DNA of 64,000 nucleotides from Magnetaquicoccus sp039908525 (GTDB lineage Bacteria > Pseudomonadota > Magnetococcia > Magnetococcales > Magnetaquicoccaceae), in assembly GCA_039908525.1 (NCBI GenBank), contig JAMOAY010000008.1, positions 1-64,000 on the forward strand, read 5' to 3'. Every line of letters begins with the position of its first letter. Within the stretch, counting starts at the first letter, position 1. Position numbers and translations under genes: made by a program. Under the pieces are notes generated by a model. It saw only the letters and a program-made list of their open reading frames with translations. It searched no databases and had not been told where the DNA came from. This document shows, piece by piece, positions 1 through 8,752 of the stretch.

Positions 1-42
1 CTTGTCCTCGGCAGCATAATTTTTCCGGGTTTTAATCGCCAT
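1..42 (-). CDS. Partial CDS, possible transposase N-terminus
   Basis: Fourteen codons from an ATG at 42 run off the left edge. A strong ribosome binding site (AAGGAG, six bases upstream) precedes the ATG. The visible residues, MAIKTRKNYAAEDK, are basic and resemble the start of helix-turn-helix transposase OrfA proteins (K-R-N-Y-x-A-E-x-K pattern). That reading is inference from a very short stretch. The gene sits beside direct repeats and a tRNA, which fits a mobile element. Any small basic protein would be an alternative. Confidence 0.35.
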   Translation of the reverse strand, partial: MAIKTRKNYAAEDK

Positions 43-118
43 CGCGTTCTCCTTGTCAGTCATCGTCGTAGAGCTAACGCTAATGTATCAAAACTCCATG
101 TCCAACTGAAGCAACACA

Positions 119-168
119 GTGTCAAATGAGTCGTCACTTTGTGTCAAGACAGTCGTCACTTTACACAC
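119..168. repeat. 50-bp direct repeat, copy 1
   Basis: Identical over 50 bp to 417-466, same orientation. Each copy is built from two 22-bp half units that both begin GTGTCAA and end GTCGTCACTTT, followed by ACACAC. The flanking bases differ between copies. Doubled subterminal motifs of this kind are typical of transposase binding sites at insertion-sequence ends, so this may be an IS end; that role is inferred. Confidence 0.75.
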
Positions 169-199
169 ACAGCCTTCGACCTTCCAGGTGCGAGGGATC

Positions 200-364
200 A
201 TGCGTGCGCACGGCCTGACCGGCAGGGGCGTCGCCAAGCTGGTCGGGGTGGACGACCGCACTGTACGCAGGTGGATTTCAGACAGCGAACCCCAGCAAAT
301 CCCCTCTGCCGCTTGGCAGATGCTGATGATCAGGCTTGGGTATCTGAAAATTTCTGAGGTCTGA
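200..364 (+). CDS. Small helix-turn-helix protein, probably 5'-truncated
   Basis: Encodes 54 residues from ATG 200; in-frame GTG codons at 188 and 119 are alternative starts. The sequence contains a recognisable HTH core (GLTGRGVAKLVGVDDRTVRR WI in two pieces) like small phage or toxin-antitoxin regulators that bind DNA through a Cro/XRE-type fold. Homologues usually carry a few extra N-terminal residues before the first helix. Here the reading frame runs upstream into the 50-bp repeat at 119-168, so the natural start may have been lost when the repeat was inserted. No good ribosome binding site is visible. It may be a remnant rather than an expressed gene. Confidence 0.4.
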   Translation: MRAHGLTGRGVAKLVGVDDRTVRRWISDSEPQQIPSAAWQMLMIRLGYLKISEV

Positions 365-416
365 CGATTCCTGTGTCAAGAGAGACGTAAATTTTTTACG
401 GGTGATGTCCATTTTT

Positions 417-466
417 GTGTCAAATGAGTCGTCACTTTGTGTCAAGACAGTCGTCACTTTACACAC
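417..466. repeat. 50-bp direct repeat, copy 2
   Basis: Perfect second copy of 119-168 in direct orientation, with 248 bp between the copies. Just upstream (372-416) lies a related GTGTCAAG motif and an AT-rich stretch. No inverted copy is seen, so the two copies do not bracket a simple IS in the usual inverted arrangement. The rest of 365-513 holds no gene that I can support. Confidence 0.75.
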
Positions 467-513
467 CGCCAACCGTGGCCGGGCAACCGGCCACGCTCCC
501 CCTACCAAACTGC

Positions 514-537
514 AAACTGTACCCCAAACTGTACCCC
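514..537. repeat. Tandem 12-bp repeat beside tRNA-Lys
   Basis: Two exact copies of AAACTGTACCCC in tandem (GGGGTACAGTTT on the minus strand), 58 bp from the 3' end of the tRNA-Lys gene. Short tandem GGGGTAC repeats next to a tRNA 3' end resemble arm-type binding sites of tyrosine integrases. No integrase gene is within view, so the role as part of an attachment site is inference. Confidence 0.5.
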
Positions 538-594
538 AAAACCAAGCGTCCACGAGAGCCTATCAAAGACTGTCTTGCAACTCATTGATTTAAT

Positions 595-670
<76 letters not shown>

Positions 671-809
671 CAACCTCCGGGTGCCACCGTCCAGGCACCC
701 GATCCTCTGAAGTCTGACACCCTTTTCTTGTACAGTCAAGTCCGCCTGATTGGGTTTTGGACAAAAGAACACCGTCACACACAAGAGCAGGCACCCGAAG
801 ATAATATAT

Positions 810-2033
810 CTATTTTTTCATTACCTTGGACACCAAAGGAGCACGCAAGCGAAATGTTTCCGGCATGCGTGAACCAAGCAGGGGTTGCAGGTACAGCTGA
901 AAGGCATCGGTCACATCGGTCCCAGAGGCACTGATGAACTCTTTGGGCATGGTCTTGGTCTTTCCCGCCACCGCCACCAACGGGTCCAGGCGGTACTCCA
1001 CCGAATAGTTGCCCACTCTGTGGATGGTAACCGAACCGCTGGCACCATGCCACAAGGCAAACTGGCAGGCCTTTTCTCCGACCTCGCGAGCCTCCCGTTG
1101 ATCCACATCGGAGACCACTCCCAAAAACGAGCGCTGCACATAGCCGAACGTGTCGCCTCTCACCCGTTTGATACCCAATTGTTGCTTGATGCTGTCGGTC
1201 AACAGATCCGCCAAGGCACCCGTTCCGGACAATTGGATATTGCCATGGGCGTCCCGCTCCACCTGCCCGAAATGCCGCGCCAGGGTGGTCAGAATAGGAG
1301 CGCCCGACGCATCGTGAATCCCTTCCGAAACGGCGATCACACAGCGACCGTAGCGGTCATAGACCCGTTTGACATCGGCCAAAAAATGCCCAATGTCAAA
1401 CGTGCGTTCCGGCAAGTAGATCAGATGTGGCCCATCATCCCGACATTTGCGCCCCAGGGCAGAAGCGGCCGTCAGAAACCCTGCATGGCGGCCCATGACC
1501 ACCCCCACGTAAATGCCAGGCAGAGCCCGATTGTCGAGATTGAGCCCTGCAAAGGCACTGATGACAAACCGTGCCGCCGAGGGGTAGCCGGGGGTGTGAT
1601 CATTGACCACCAAGTCGTTGTCGATGGTTTTCGGAATATGAATGGTGATCAAATCATACTGCTGTTTCTGAGCAAATTCCTGGACAATGCGCAGGGTATC
1701 CGAACTGTCGTTGCCACCAATGTAAAAAAAGCAGCGGATATTGTGCGCAATCAACACCTTGAGAATCTCAGCGCAATAGGCCTCGTCTGGCTTATCGCGG
1801 GTGGAACCCAGGGCCGATCCGGGGGTGGCGGCCACCCGTTCCAGATTATGGGTGGTCTCCTGGGTCAGATCGAGAAAATCCTCGTTGACGATCCCCTTGA
1901 CACCGAACAGAGCACCGTATACCCGTTCCACCAGGGAAAATTTTCTGGCCTCCAGGACCGCCCCCACCAGAGATTGATTGATCACGGCCGTCGGACCTCC
2001 CCCTTGGGCAACCAGAACCTTCCCTGCTTTCAT
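810..2033 (-). CDS. pfp: Diphosphate-dependent 6-phosphofructokinase
   Basis: Interconverts fructose 6-phosphate and fructose 1,6-bisphosphate in glycolysis, here most likely with pyrophosphate. The 407-residue protein has the glycine-rich GGGPTAVIN loop near the N-terminus, the GGNDS motif at about 106-110 and PKTIDND at about 134-140. It is the Asp in GGNDS (Gly in ATP enzymes) and the Lys of PKTIDND (Gly in ATP enzymes) that mark the PPi-using type; TIDND supplies the catalytic aspartate. ATG 2033 was chosen because GGGGAG lies nine bases upstream; a longer frame from 2057 would include this site inside the coding region. It lies 93 bp downstream of the signalling gene block on the same strand, with no clear terminator between. 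Confidence 0.88.
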   Translation of the reverse strand: MKAGKVLVAQGGGPTAVINQSLVGAVLEARKFSLVERVYGALFGVKGIVNEDFLDLTQETTHNLERVAATPGSALGSTRDKPDEAYCAEILKVLIAHNIRCFFYIGGNDSSDTLRIVQEFAQKQQYDLITIHIPKTIDNDLVVNDHTPGYPSAARFVISAFAGLNLDNRALPGIYVGVVMGRHAGFLTAASALGRKCRDDGPHLIYLPERTFDIGHFLADVKRVYDRYGRCVIAVSEGIHDASGAPILTTLARHFGQVERDAHGNIQLSGTGALADLLTDSIKQQLGIKRVRGDTFGYVQRSFLGVVSDVDQREAREVGEKACQFALWHGASGSVTIHRVGNYSVEYRLDPLVAVAGKTKTMPKEFISASGTDVTDAFQLYLQPLLGSRMPETFRLRAPLVSKVMKK

Positions 2034-2126
2034 GACACGATGCTCCCCTGTAAACAAATCATCCGTTGCTTGATTTTCTCTCCGCCGGACGAACGCACGA
2101 CACGGAAAGGATTAAACAAATCCACA

Positions 2127-4916
2127 TTATTCACGTCGCAAGACCCTCTTCAACCGATCCTCAGGATGTTGCTGAAGGATCCGTGTCCGCAGCATGTCAG
2201 ACGAAAAACAGTAACGGTCGCCGATTTTAAGCAAAATACAGGCCAGTTCCAGGCGGTCCATTGCCTGCTGTAACGATTCCGCCGTCATGCCATCGCCAGA
2301 TTTCGGTGACCGTGACGAGGAAAAGGCAGCCTGCCTCTTACGCAAAAACGCCAACAGCTCTGCGTGGGTAAAGCTCTCCATTGACACACTGCCGTAGACC
2401 ACCAGGCGGTCCTGCCGCCTCTCCTCCTCTCCGTCCGATACCAACTGGCTCCAACGATCAAACATCTCCCCAACCTCCTGGCTGATCAGGGCGGCATCCA
2501 GGTGGTGCCGGGCAATCCTCCTCTCCTGGAGGGCCAACTGTTTCAAGACGGCATGGCACAAAGACATGATCCAATCCGGACGTCCACCGCTTCCTTGAAG
2601 CAACGCCATACAGACCCCCGGTTCCCACGCCCGCTGCAACCATGCCATCGGTCCATGCGCCATGCTCCAAGCAGCTTCCCTTTCCATGGGGCCCAGAACA
2701 TGGATCTCCAGCAACTGGGACAACCGGGAGGAGAGGGTGCCGTGCAGCATACGCCAGGTTGTCCAGGAGCCAGCCAGTATGGTATGACAACACCCCTGCT
2801 CACTGAAACGGCACAACCGCTCCAGGATGGCAAACCGATTGTCTGCATCGGAGGCCACGAAGGAGTCGGCATCATCCACCAGCAAAACCGGCTTCTTGCG
2901 GTCTGGAAATCGCTCCAGTTCATCCAGTAACGTTTCCAGGGAACCCGATGCGTAGCCCAGGGAGTGGGCAAGGGGCGTCGTGATATCTCCCTGCACGGGG
3001 GAGAACAGATGCGCACGGATGAGCGGATGCCGCTCGTACTTGCGGGCCAAAGCCCGCAACAGGCTGGATTTCCCCATGCCTGCTCCCCCGATCAACAGAT
3101 GATTGCGGCTTCTCTCCTGAACGAACCGTTCCAGCAACGGCTGGCGGCCAAAAAAAAGCGACGATTTTTCAACCGGGATCCCTGTTTGATAGGGGGAGAG
3201 CATGGCCGGCTCCACCCGGTTGGCCAGCAAGGTAGCCAGGGACTGAGCGGGGTGCGCCGCCAACAACAAACCGGTCAGATCTCCCCGGTCCACGACCACC
3301 CAAGGCCAATCCTGTTGATGGGCCAGGCGGTGCAGCGCTTCCGTCTGTTGGTTCATGACGCCAACCAATATCACCAGCGGCTTGGAAGGCTCCCCCCCGC
3401 TGTCCACATCCTGGATGGGATGGCGGACGGAAGAGCCAAGCAGAGAGGGAATCTTCGTCAAATCCTGCCCTGGCTGGACACGAATGTATATGAACTCTCT
3501 AATAGACAAAGGAAAGTCGGCAGGAAGATGCAGGCGTGCCAGATGTCTGCCGCCAGGCGAGGCGCGATCCACCTCGGCACCCAACCAACGGGCAAACCGG
3601 GCGGGAGAGGGCGGGCGCCAAACGCCAAGTTCCTGACAACGTCGGTAGATGGCGGGCACCAAGGCCTCAACGCGCCCCCGCAGAACAGGCAGCGAGCGTT
3701 TGCCGAAAGCCGTCAGCAACAACAAGAGCGCCACAACCATCGACCCCATTTCGCTCCAGGTCAAGCCGTTGGGATAAGGCTCCAAAACCGGGTCTGGTTC
3801 TGCGGTCGGGGTGGTGGGCTCCGTGTTCTCTCCATCCCCCGCCTGCCAGCATGCCCGCTCACCCAGCATGCGACATGAGATCCAACGACCGTCCGGGTGA
3901 CCGATCAGGCTCCATGTCGGGGTCGTCACACCCTGCTGCCAGATCAGGATTCGTCCATCTCCACCGGCAGAGATCCACTCCTGGTCCTGAATATGGGAAA
4001 CGGCAAAGGCAGGTGCCAAGTGCCCTGCCCAGCTCTCCAGGGTGGCGCCATCGGCGATTTGCCACACGTGGAGATGTCCATCATCACCGACGGCAGCCAA
4101 CCGACTGGAATCTCCACTGAAAGACAGGGAACGAACCCAGGAGGCATGCTGTTTCAACGGTGGCTTGGCATGCCCCGTCAGCGCATTCCACAGATGAACG
4201 GAACGGAACCCCCCGGCCGCAATCCACTTTCCATCCGGGCTGTAGGCCACGGCGTAGATCCCCTCCCGCGTCCCTTTGAATGGCCGAGCGACGGGCACAG
4301 ACTGCGCCATGTTCCAGCGGTTGACCGTTCCATCCTGCGCTCCCGACAGCAGGGTGACACCATCCGGGCTGAAGGCCAGTCCGCGCACTGGAGCCTGATG
4401 ACCGCTCCATTGTTTCAGCAGTTGGCCACTGCCCACATCCCACAGCAGAATTTTATGATCGGCCGTGCCAGCGGCCAGAAGCGTGCCGGAGGGGCTGAAA
4501 ACAACACTGTAGAATGCACCCCCTGAACCGTGCAGGGTGGCGCGCTCCTGCCCTTTGCCCCACTCCCAGAGCCGCACGACACCCTCATCACCACCCACGG
4601 CCAGCAACTGCCCATCCGGGCTGAAGGCCACGGAACGGATCCATGCGTTCCCGGCCCGCCATGTATGCAGCAGGCGACCGCTGTTGCGTTCCCAGAGATG
4701 CACGATCCGCTGGCCCGCTGTCGCCAACCGCCGACCGTCCGGGCTGACTGCGGTGGCCAGCACTGGAAAATCCGGCTGTTCCAGGGTCTGTTGAACACCC
4801 GCAGCGGCTACATCCCGACGTTGCACAACCGGGGACTCTGCAACAGTCGGCAACTCCTCTTCCGCAATCGCCAAGAGGGGCAGACAGAACAGGATGAGAG
4901 AGAGCCCATGGCGCAT
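2127..4916 (-). CDS. Secreted WD40 propeller - membrane helix - STAND-like NTPase
   Basis: A 929-residue protein of unusual design. Residues 1-18 form a signal peptide (MRHGLSLILFCLPLLAIA). About seven WD40 repeats follow (roughly 25-330; AFSPDG and LW motifs recur), enough for one seven-bladed propeller. A single hydrophobic helix (VVALLLLLTAFG) lies near 390-410. The C-terminal half carries FFGR, a Walker A motif (GGAGMGKSS, near 605) and a Walker B (PVLLVDDAD, near 670), like STAND or AAA NTPases. Topology inference: the propeller would be periplasmic and the NTPase cytoplasmic. In-frame starts at 4928 (ATG) and 4934 (TTG) overlap the upstream stop; 4916 gives the cleanest signal peptide. 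It is the last gene of an eight-gene run. No enzymatic effector domain is evident. The function is unknown; a transmembrane sensor-switch is my inference. Confidence 0.75.
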   Translation of the reverse strand: MRHGLSLILFCLPLLAIAEEELPTVAESPVVQRRDVAAAGVQQTLEQPDFPVLATAVSPDGRRLATAGQRIVHLWERNSGRLLHTWRAGNAWIRSVAFSPDGQLLAVGGDEGVVRLWEWGKGQERATLHGSGGAFYSVVFSPSGTLLAAGTADHKILLWDVGSGQLLKQWSGHQAPVRGLAFSPDGVTLLSGAQDGTVNRWNMAQSVPVARPFKGTREGIYAVAYSPDGKWIAAGGFRSVHLWNALTGHAKPPLKQHASWVRSLSFSGDSSRLAAVGDDGHLHVWQIADGATLESWAGHLAPAFAVSHIQDQEWISAGGDGRILIWQQGVTTPTWSLIGHPDGRWISCRMLGERACWQAGDGENTEPTTPTAEPDPVLEPYPNGLTWSEMGSMVVALLLLLTAFGKRSLPVLRGRVEALVPAIYRRCQELGVWRPPSPARFARWLGAEVDRASPGGRHLARLHLPADFPLSIREFIYIRVQPGQDLTKIPSLLGSSVRHPIQDVDSGGEPSKPLVILVGVMNQQTEALHRLAHQQDWPWVVVDRGDLTGLLLAAHPAQSLATLLANRVEPAMLSPYQTGIPVEKSSLFFGRQPLLERFVQERSRNHLLIGGAGMGKSSLLRALARKYERHPLIRAHLFSPVQGDITTPLAHSLGYASGSLETLLDELERFPDRKKPVLLVDDADSFVASDADNRFAILERLCRFSEQGCCHTILAGSWTTWRMLHGTLSSRLSQLLEIHVLGPMEREAAWSMAHGPMAWLQRAWEPGVCMALLQGSGGRPDWIMSLCHAVLKQLALQERRIARHHLDAALISQEVGEMFDRWSQLVSDGEEERRQDRLVVYGSVSMESFTHAELLAFLRKRQAAFSSSRSPKSGDGMTAESLQQAMDRLELACILLKIGDRYCFSSDMLRTRILQQHPEDRLKRVLRRE

Positions 4917-4920
4917 ACAG

Positions 4921-6927
4921 TCACCCATTGGCAAAGATCTGGGTGATCAAAGAGCGGCCGCGGTCCCGGCAATAGGCGGACCACACCTCTTCCAGGAGGG
5001 CCTGTGCCGTCAAACGACGCAGACCCAGGGCGGTAGCGGCCAGTTCGTAGAACAGAATCAAGGTCTGTTTCGCCTCGGGATCCCCCAGATCCTGACCAAT
5101 GCGCTGGCACAAGCCCAGCAGACGCAGACTGGCCAATTCAAGTCCTTTGGCCTTGGCCAACCGTCCCAGTTGAAAAAATGTAGCCGCTTCTCCTTTGCGG
5201 TTTTCTTGCGCCCTCTTGATCTCCAGGGAGCGCAAAAAGCCTCGCAGTGCCTGGTCAAACGCTTCCTCCCCCAGATCCATAACAGCCAGACGATGGAGCA
5301 GTTGTGCCTCGATCTCCCGGTCGTTGTGGCCATCCAGCAGTTGGAGCGCCTCTTGAAAATGGCGCCGGGCCGCTGCGGTGTTGCCAACCCGCCAGAACAA
5401 CTCTCCGGTCCATGACAACAGATTGGAAATCCCGATCCGATCGTTGAGCTGGCGGCACAAAGTCAGGGCAGACTCCAAATGGTGTTGAGCCATCCCCATA
5501 TCCATCTGTTGCAACCCCCAGAGGCCCAAATGGGCGTGACAAACGGCTTCACCCGACCGATCTCCCACCCGTTGATTGATGGCCAACGCCCGCTGCAGCT
5601 TCTCCCGCCCCTCCTCCGCCTGCTCTTCCATGATCAGATTGGCCAGCTCAAACAGGGCCAAGGCGTTTTCTCTGGGAAACCGTTCGTCGCCAAACGCCAA
5701 CACCCGCTCCAGCAGAGGTCGCGCCTCCTCCGATTGATGACGCCGCAGCAACACCATGGCGGTCATGTAGAGAGGGCGCGGGTGTTCGCGCATGGCCAAC
5801 AAGGCGCGGTTGAGCCGCTCCTGTTCCCACAACAAACCATGCAGGGCATAAAACTCCATGATCGGCGTTGCGCATCGCAAGAGCCGCGCAAACGATTTGG
5901 AACGTCGGGAAGCGCTGCAGTGGAGAAAATGGCCAACAGCCTCCTGCGCAAGATCCAGCCAACCCAGACCCAGGGAGGCTTGCTGGCGCTGCTCGGCCTT
6001 GGCAGACAGATACTCACCCGCCAGCGGGTGCACCTTGCTGCCAGGAGACGCGGCTTTTTTACCGGCCAGCAACACCCGCACGAGCGGATGGAGGGACCAC
6101 AAGGGATGTTCACCATCGGGCAGCACATAAGGCTCTGCCAACCCCTGCCGCTGCAGAAGCCGCAACAGCTTCTCCTGTCGGGTCTCTGTGTAGCCGGTCA
6201 CTGCACAAAATCCCGCCACCGGTACCGGATAGTGGAAGATTGCCATGGCCAACAGAACCTCCTCGTCCATGGCTGCCAGAGCTGCAGACTGGCTCTCCCG
6301 CAGGGCACCTGCGACCGCACCCTGCCAGGGTTGCAACGGCTCCTGCCGCAGGAACGCCGGGCAAGGTGCGTTCTCCCCCGCTGGTCGCAAGCGACTGCCG
6401 ACCAGCAGACGGGAAAAAGCCAACGGCCGGCTCAGCAGATCGCTCCAGAACGTCTCCATGGCAGGCTCCAGGAAACGGCCCGTTGCCACATCCAGGCAGC
6501 TCTCCAACCCATCCAGCACCAGGAGACAGGCCACGGAATGGCGCATGGCCGCCAACGTCTCCCGCAACCGCTCCTCGACCGACAGGCGAGGATCCCGCAA
6601 CCGTCCTGCTTCAACAGCCCGGCCTTGTGCCATCAGAAATGTCGAAAAGGCCGCCAGGATACGACCACTGCTCAACGGTTGAAAAGGAGTGGCAGCCAGA
6701 GCCACCGGGATCCAACCCTGTCTCACAGTGGCCTGGGCCAGACCGGATACCAGTTGGGTCTTGCCGCTCCCTCCCGGCCCCGTCACCAGGAGAATCGAGG
6801 GATCTCCCGCCAGCAGGGCGGGTAACAGGCGCTGGATCAGACCATGCACCGGGTCATGAGGCTGAACCATGCCACCGGTCAGGCCAGCCAGGGGGTGCCG
6901 TGCAACAAAGGTGGAGTCGGGTTGCAT
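4921..6927 (-). CDS. STAND-like NTPase with C-terminal TPR repeats
   Basis: A 668-residue cytoplasmic protein. Walker A is GPGGSGKT at 50-57 and Walker B is CLLVLDGLES near 138-148, placing it with STAND/NACHT-like P-loop switches. A probable winged-helix region lies around 230-300. From about 340 to the end it is all-helical with tetratricopeptide signatures (ALALFELANL, GEAVCHAHLGLWGL, AEAATFFQLGRLA-type helices). Such proteins act as oligomerising nucleotide switches with TPRs binding a partner. It ends just upstream of, or overlapping, the WD40-NTPase gene, so the two are probably made together and may work together. No nuclease, protease or TIR effector is seen in it. The start ATG 6927 has only a weak ribosome binding site. 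Confidence 0.75.
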   Translation of the reverse strand: MQPDSTFVARHPLAGLTGGMVQPHDPVHGLIQRLLPALLAGDPSILLVTGPGGSGKTQLVSGLAQATVRQGWIPVALAATPFQPLSSGRILAAFSTFLMAQGRAVEAGRLRDPRLSVEERLRETLAAMRHSVACLLVLDGLESCLDVATGRFLEPAMETFWSDLLSRPLAFSRLLVGSRLRPAGENAPCPAFLRQEPLQPWQGAVAGALRESQSAALAAMDEEVLLAMAIFHYPVPVAGFCAVTGYTETRQEKLLRLLQRQGLAEPYVLPDGEHPLWSLHPLVRVLLAGKKAASPGSKVHPLAGEYLSAKAEQRQQASLGLGWLDLAQEAVGHFLHCSASRRSKSFARLLRCATPIMEFYALHGLLWEQERLNRALLAMREHPRPLYMTAMVLLRRHQSEEARPLLERVLAFGDERFPRENALALFELANLIMEEQAEEGREKLQRALAINQRVGDRSGEAVCHAHLGLWGLQQMDMGMAQHHLESALTLCRQLNDRIGISNLLSWTGELFWRVGNTAAARRHFQEALQLLDGHNDREIEAQLLHRLAVMDLGEEAFDQALRGFLRSLEIKRAQENRKGEAATFFQLGRLAKAKGLELASLRLLGLCQRIGQDLGDPEAKQTLILFYELAATALGLRRLTAQALLEEVWSAYCRDRGRSLITQIFANG

Positions 6928-7000
6928 AAACTCAGCCGCAAATCATGTGTTGAAGGGCATGGAACAGAGGCTCAGGCGTATCCATGGGAGGTACCGAAGC

Positions 7001-8713
7001 TCAAGAGTCCGCCACGTCTGTAAAAAGATCACCAAACACCCCGTCCAGCAGTGCCATGGCATAAAAATCACCGTCCTGGATGATCCGAACACCAATCCCC
7101 CTCTGGTAGGTGTGGACCACCTCGAACATGAAACGGTGGCTGCGCCCTTGTATATTCAGTTCCAAGGAGCCCTTGGCGCCCTTCTTGGGAACGCGCTGAC
7201 GGCCGGTTTTCAGCAACATGCCATCCAGACTGAAATCGCCCACCGTGGTACGCAGCCGGGTACCATCCTCCATCTGCACCGGAATGGTGATGGTTTTGTT
7301 GCTGACGCGCCGGAGAGAACCGCGCACCTCCTCGCCAGGGGTGGCCCCCCCCTGGATCGGATCGTCCTGCAGGCCGCCCTCCGCCAGCGGCAACGACTCC
7401 CCGCCCGACCCATCCTCCAGGAGTTCCCCCGTCAGAATGGCCTGAAACAGAGACTGGGCCTTGGGTGGCACAAAAGTGAAGGCGATCTCAACGGAGTCAT
7501 CCTCCTTCAGTTCACCGCCCATCACCTTGGCAAACAGGCCCTGAACGGTCTCCTGGTCCCGTTGTACGGTCAGTTTCAGGTTGGTGAATGGCGTGACCGG
7601 TATCTCTGTTTTCAGACGGGCCCCCTCCGTGGAGAGCATGCGGAACTCACCGACATACTCCATGGCCCCAGTCTGCTTGCCAGAGAGGATGGCAAACTGC
7701 ACCGACAGTTTGCCAGTCACTTCCTGATAAGGGACCACGGTTGACTCCCCCAGGGTAACCGGATACGCCCCACCAATACCACCGATCTGATACAGGGTCA
7801 GCGTATGCTCGATCCCTTTGGGCGTTACCTCCATGCTGTTGTCAATCCGCAACAAAGGATCGCAGAGCTGGCGGGTCTGATCCGAGACCAGAACCTGCCC
7901 CCCCACCGAGTAGGACTCGATACGCGCAGCCAGATTGACCGCTTTGCCCATCACCGTATACTGGCTCCTTTTCTGCGAACCAATATTGCCGGCCACCACC
8001 GTTCCGGTGTGAATGCCAATACCCATTTTGAGTTCCGGGTAACCCTGCTCCAGGTTGCGGGCATTGATCCCCGGCATGGCCCGCTGCATCTCCAAAGCGC
8101 AGGCCACCGCCCGCTGCGCATCATCCTCCCGGGAGATGGGTGCACCAAACAGGATCATGATGCCATCCCCCATAAAATTGCTGATCGTGCCTTTATACTT
8201 GAAAATTATTTCTGTCATCGTTTCCAGGTACTGGTTGATGATGGTTACCACGGTCTCGGGAGGAAGGGTTTCGCTGATGGCTGTAAAACCGCGCAGATCG
8301 GACATCACCACGGTCACCCGTTTTTTTTCTCCACCCAGGAGCAGCCCTTCCGGCGTTTCCAGAATGCTCTCCACCACCTCGTCGGACATATAGCGACTGA
8401 AGATGCTGCGAATGAACTGGTTGCGCCGTTCCAGCTGCAGTTGGCTTTCGCGCAGGGATTTGTTGACGGTATCCAGGCGCAATTGGGTCCGATCACTGAG
8501 GCGGATCAGGCGCATGGTCTGCTGGAACAGTTTTTTGTAACTGGTGAAAACCTGCTTGAAGGCATCATAAAACAGATCCAGATGGCCGCTGGCGGCAAAC
8601 TTCCCATCCGGTCCGCGGCCCGCCGTGGGGGAGTCTGGCCCGAACTCGGCCAGAAACCGCTCACCAAACTCAAGCAGCTCTTCCTCTTTTTGATAAATGG
8701 ACAACTCATTCAT
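7001..8713 (-). CDS. Class III nucleotide cyclase with C-terminal PilZ domain
   Basis: A 570-residue cytoplasmic protein. Residues 1-125 are helical, with a coiled-coil segment. A class III adenylate/guanylate cyclase domain spans about 125-310, with both metal aspartates (MSDLRGFT and NFMGDG) and the transition-state Asn and Arg (AVNLAARIES). The usual purine-recognising Lys before the second metal Asp is replaced by Asn (SNFMGDG), so substrate choice is uncertain. A middle domain (about 320-455) is not recognised. A PilZ domain (about 460-570) keeps the c-di-GMP motifs RxxxR (RGSLR) and DxSxxG (DFSLDG). ATG 8713 follows a GGAAGGGA site; the frame could extend to 8734. The gene comes 39 bp after the SiaC-like gene, in the position where siaD (a diguanylate cyclase) stands in Pseudomonas. 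Confidence 0.85.
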   Translation of the reverse strand: MNELSIYQKEEELLEFGERFLAEFGPDSPTAGRGPDGKFAASGHLDLFYDAFKQVFTSYKKLFQQTMRLIRLSDRTQLRLDTVNKSLRESQLQLERRNQFIRSIFSRYMSDEVVESILETPEGLLLGGEKKRVTVVMSDLRGFTAISETLPPETVVTIINQYLETMTEIIFKYKGTISNFMGDGIMILFGAPISREDDAQRAVACALEMQRAMPGINARNLEQGYPELKMGIGIHTGTVVAGNIGSQKRSQYTVMGKAVNLAARIESYSVGGQVLVSDQTRQLCDPLLRIDNSMEVTPKGIEHTLTLYQIGGIGGAYPVTLGESTVVPYQEVTGKLSVQFAILSGKQTGAMEYVGEFRMLSTEGARLKTEIPVTPFTNLKLTVQRDQETVQGLFAKVMGGELKEDDSVEIAFTFVPPKAQSLFQAILTGELLEDGSGGESLPLAEGGLQDDPIQGGATPGEEVRGSLRRVSNKTITIPVQMEDGTRLRTTVGDFSLDGMLLKTGRQRVPKKGAKGSLELNIQGRSHRFMFEVVHTYQRGIGVRIIQDGDFYAMALLDGVFGDLFTDVADS

Positions 8714-8752
8714 GGCAGGATCCCTTCCGTTCATTCATGAACAACAGGGCGT

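Noticed and set aside
885..2273. 462-residue plus-strand open frame
   Set aside because: Lies antisense to pfk, whose motifs are clear; it has no family features and is a by-product of GC-rich codon use.
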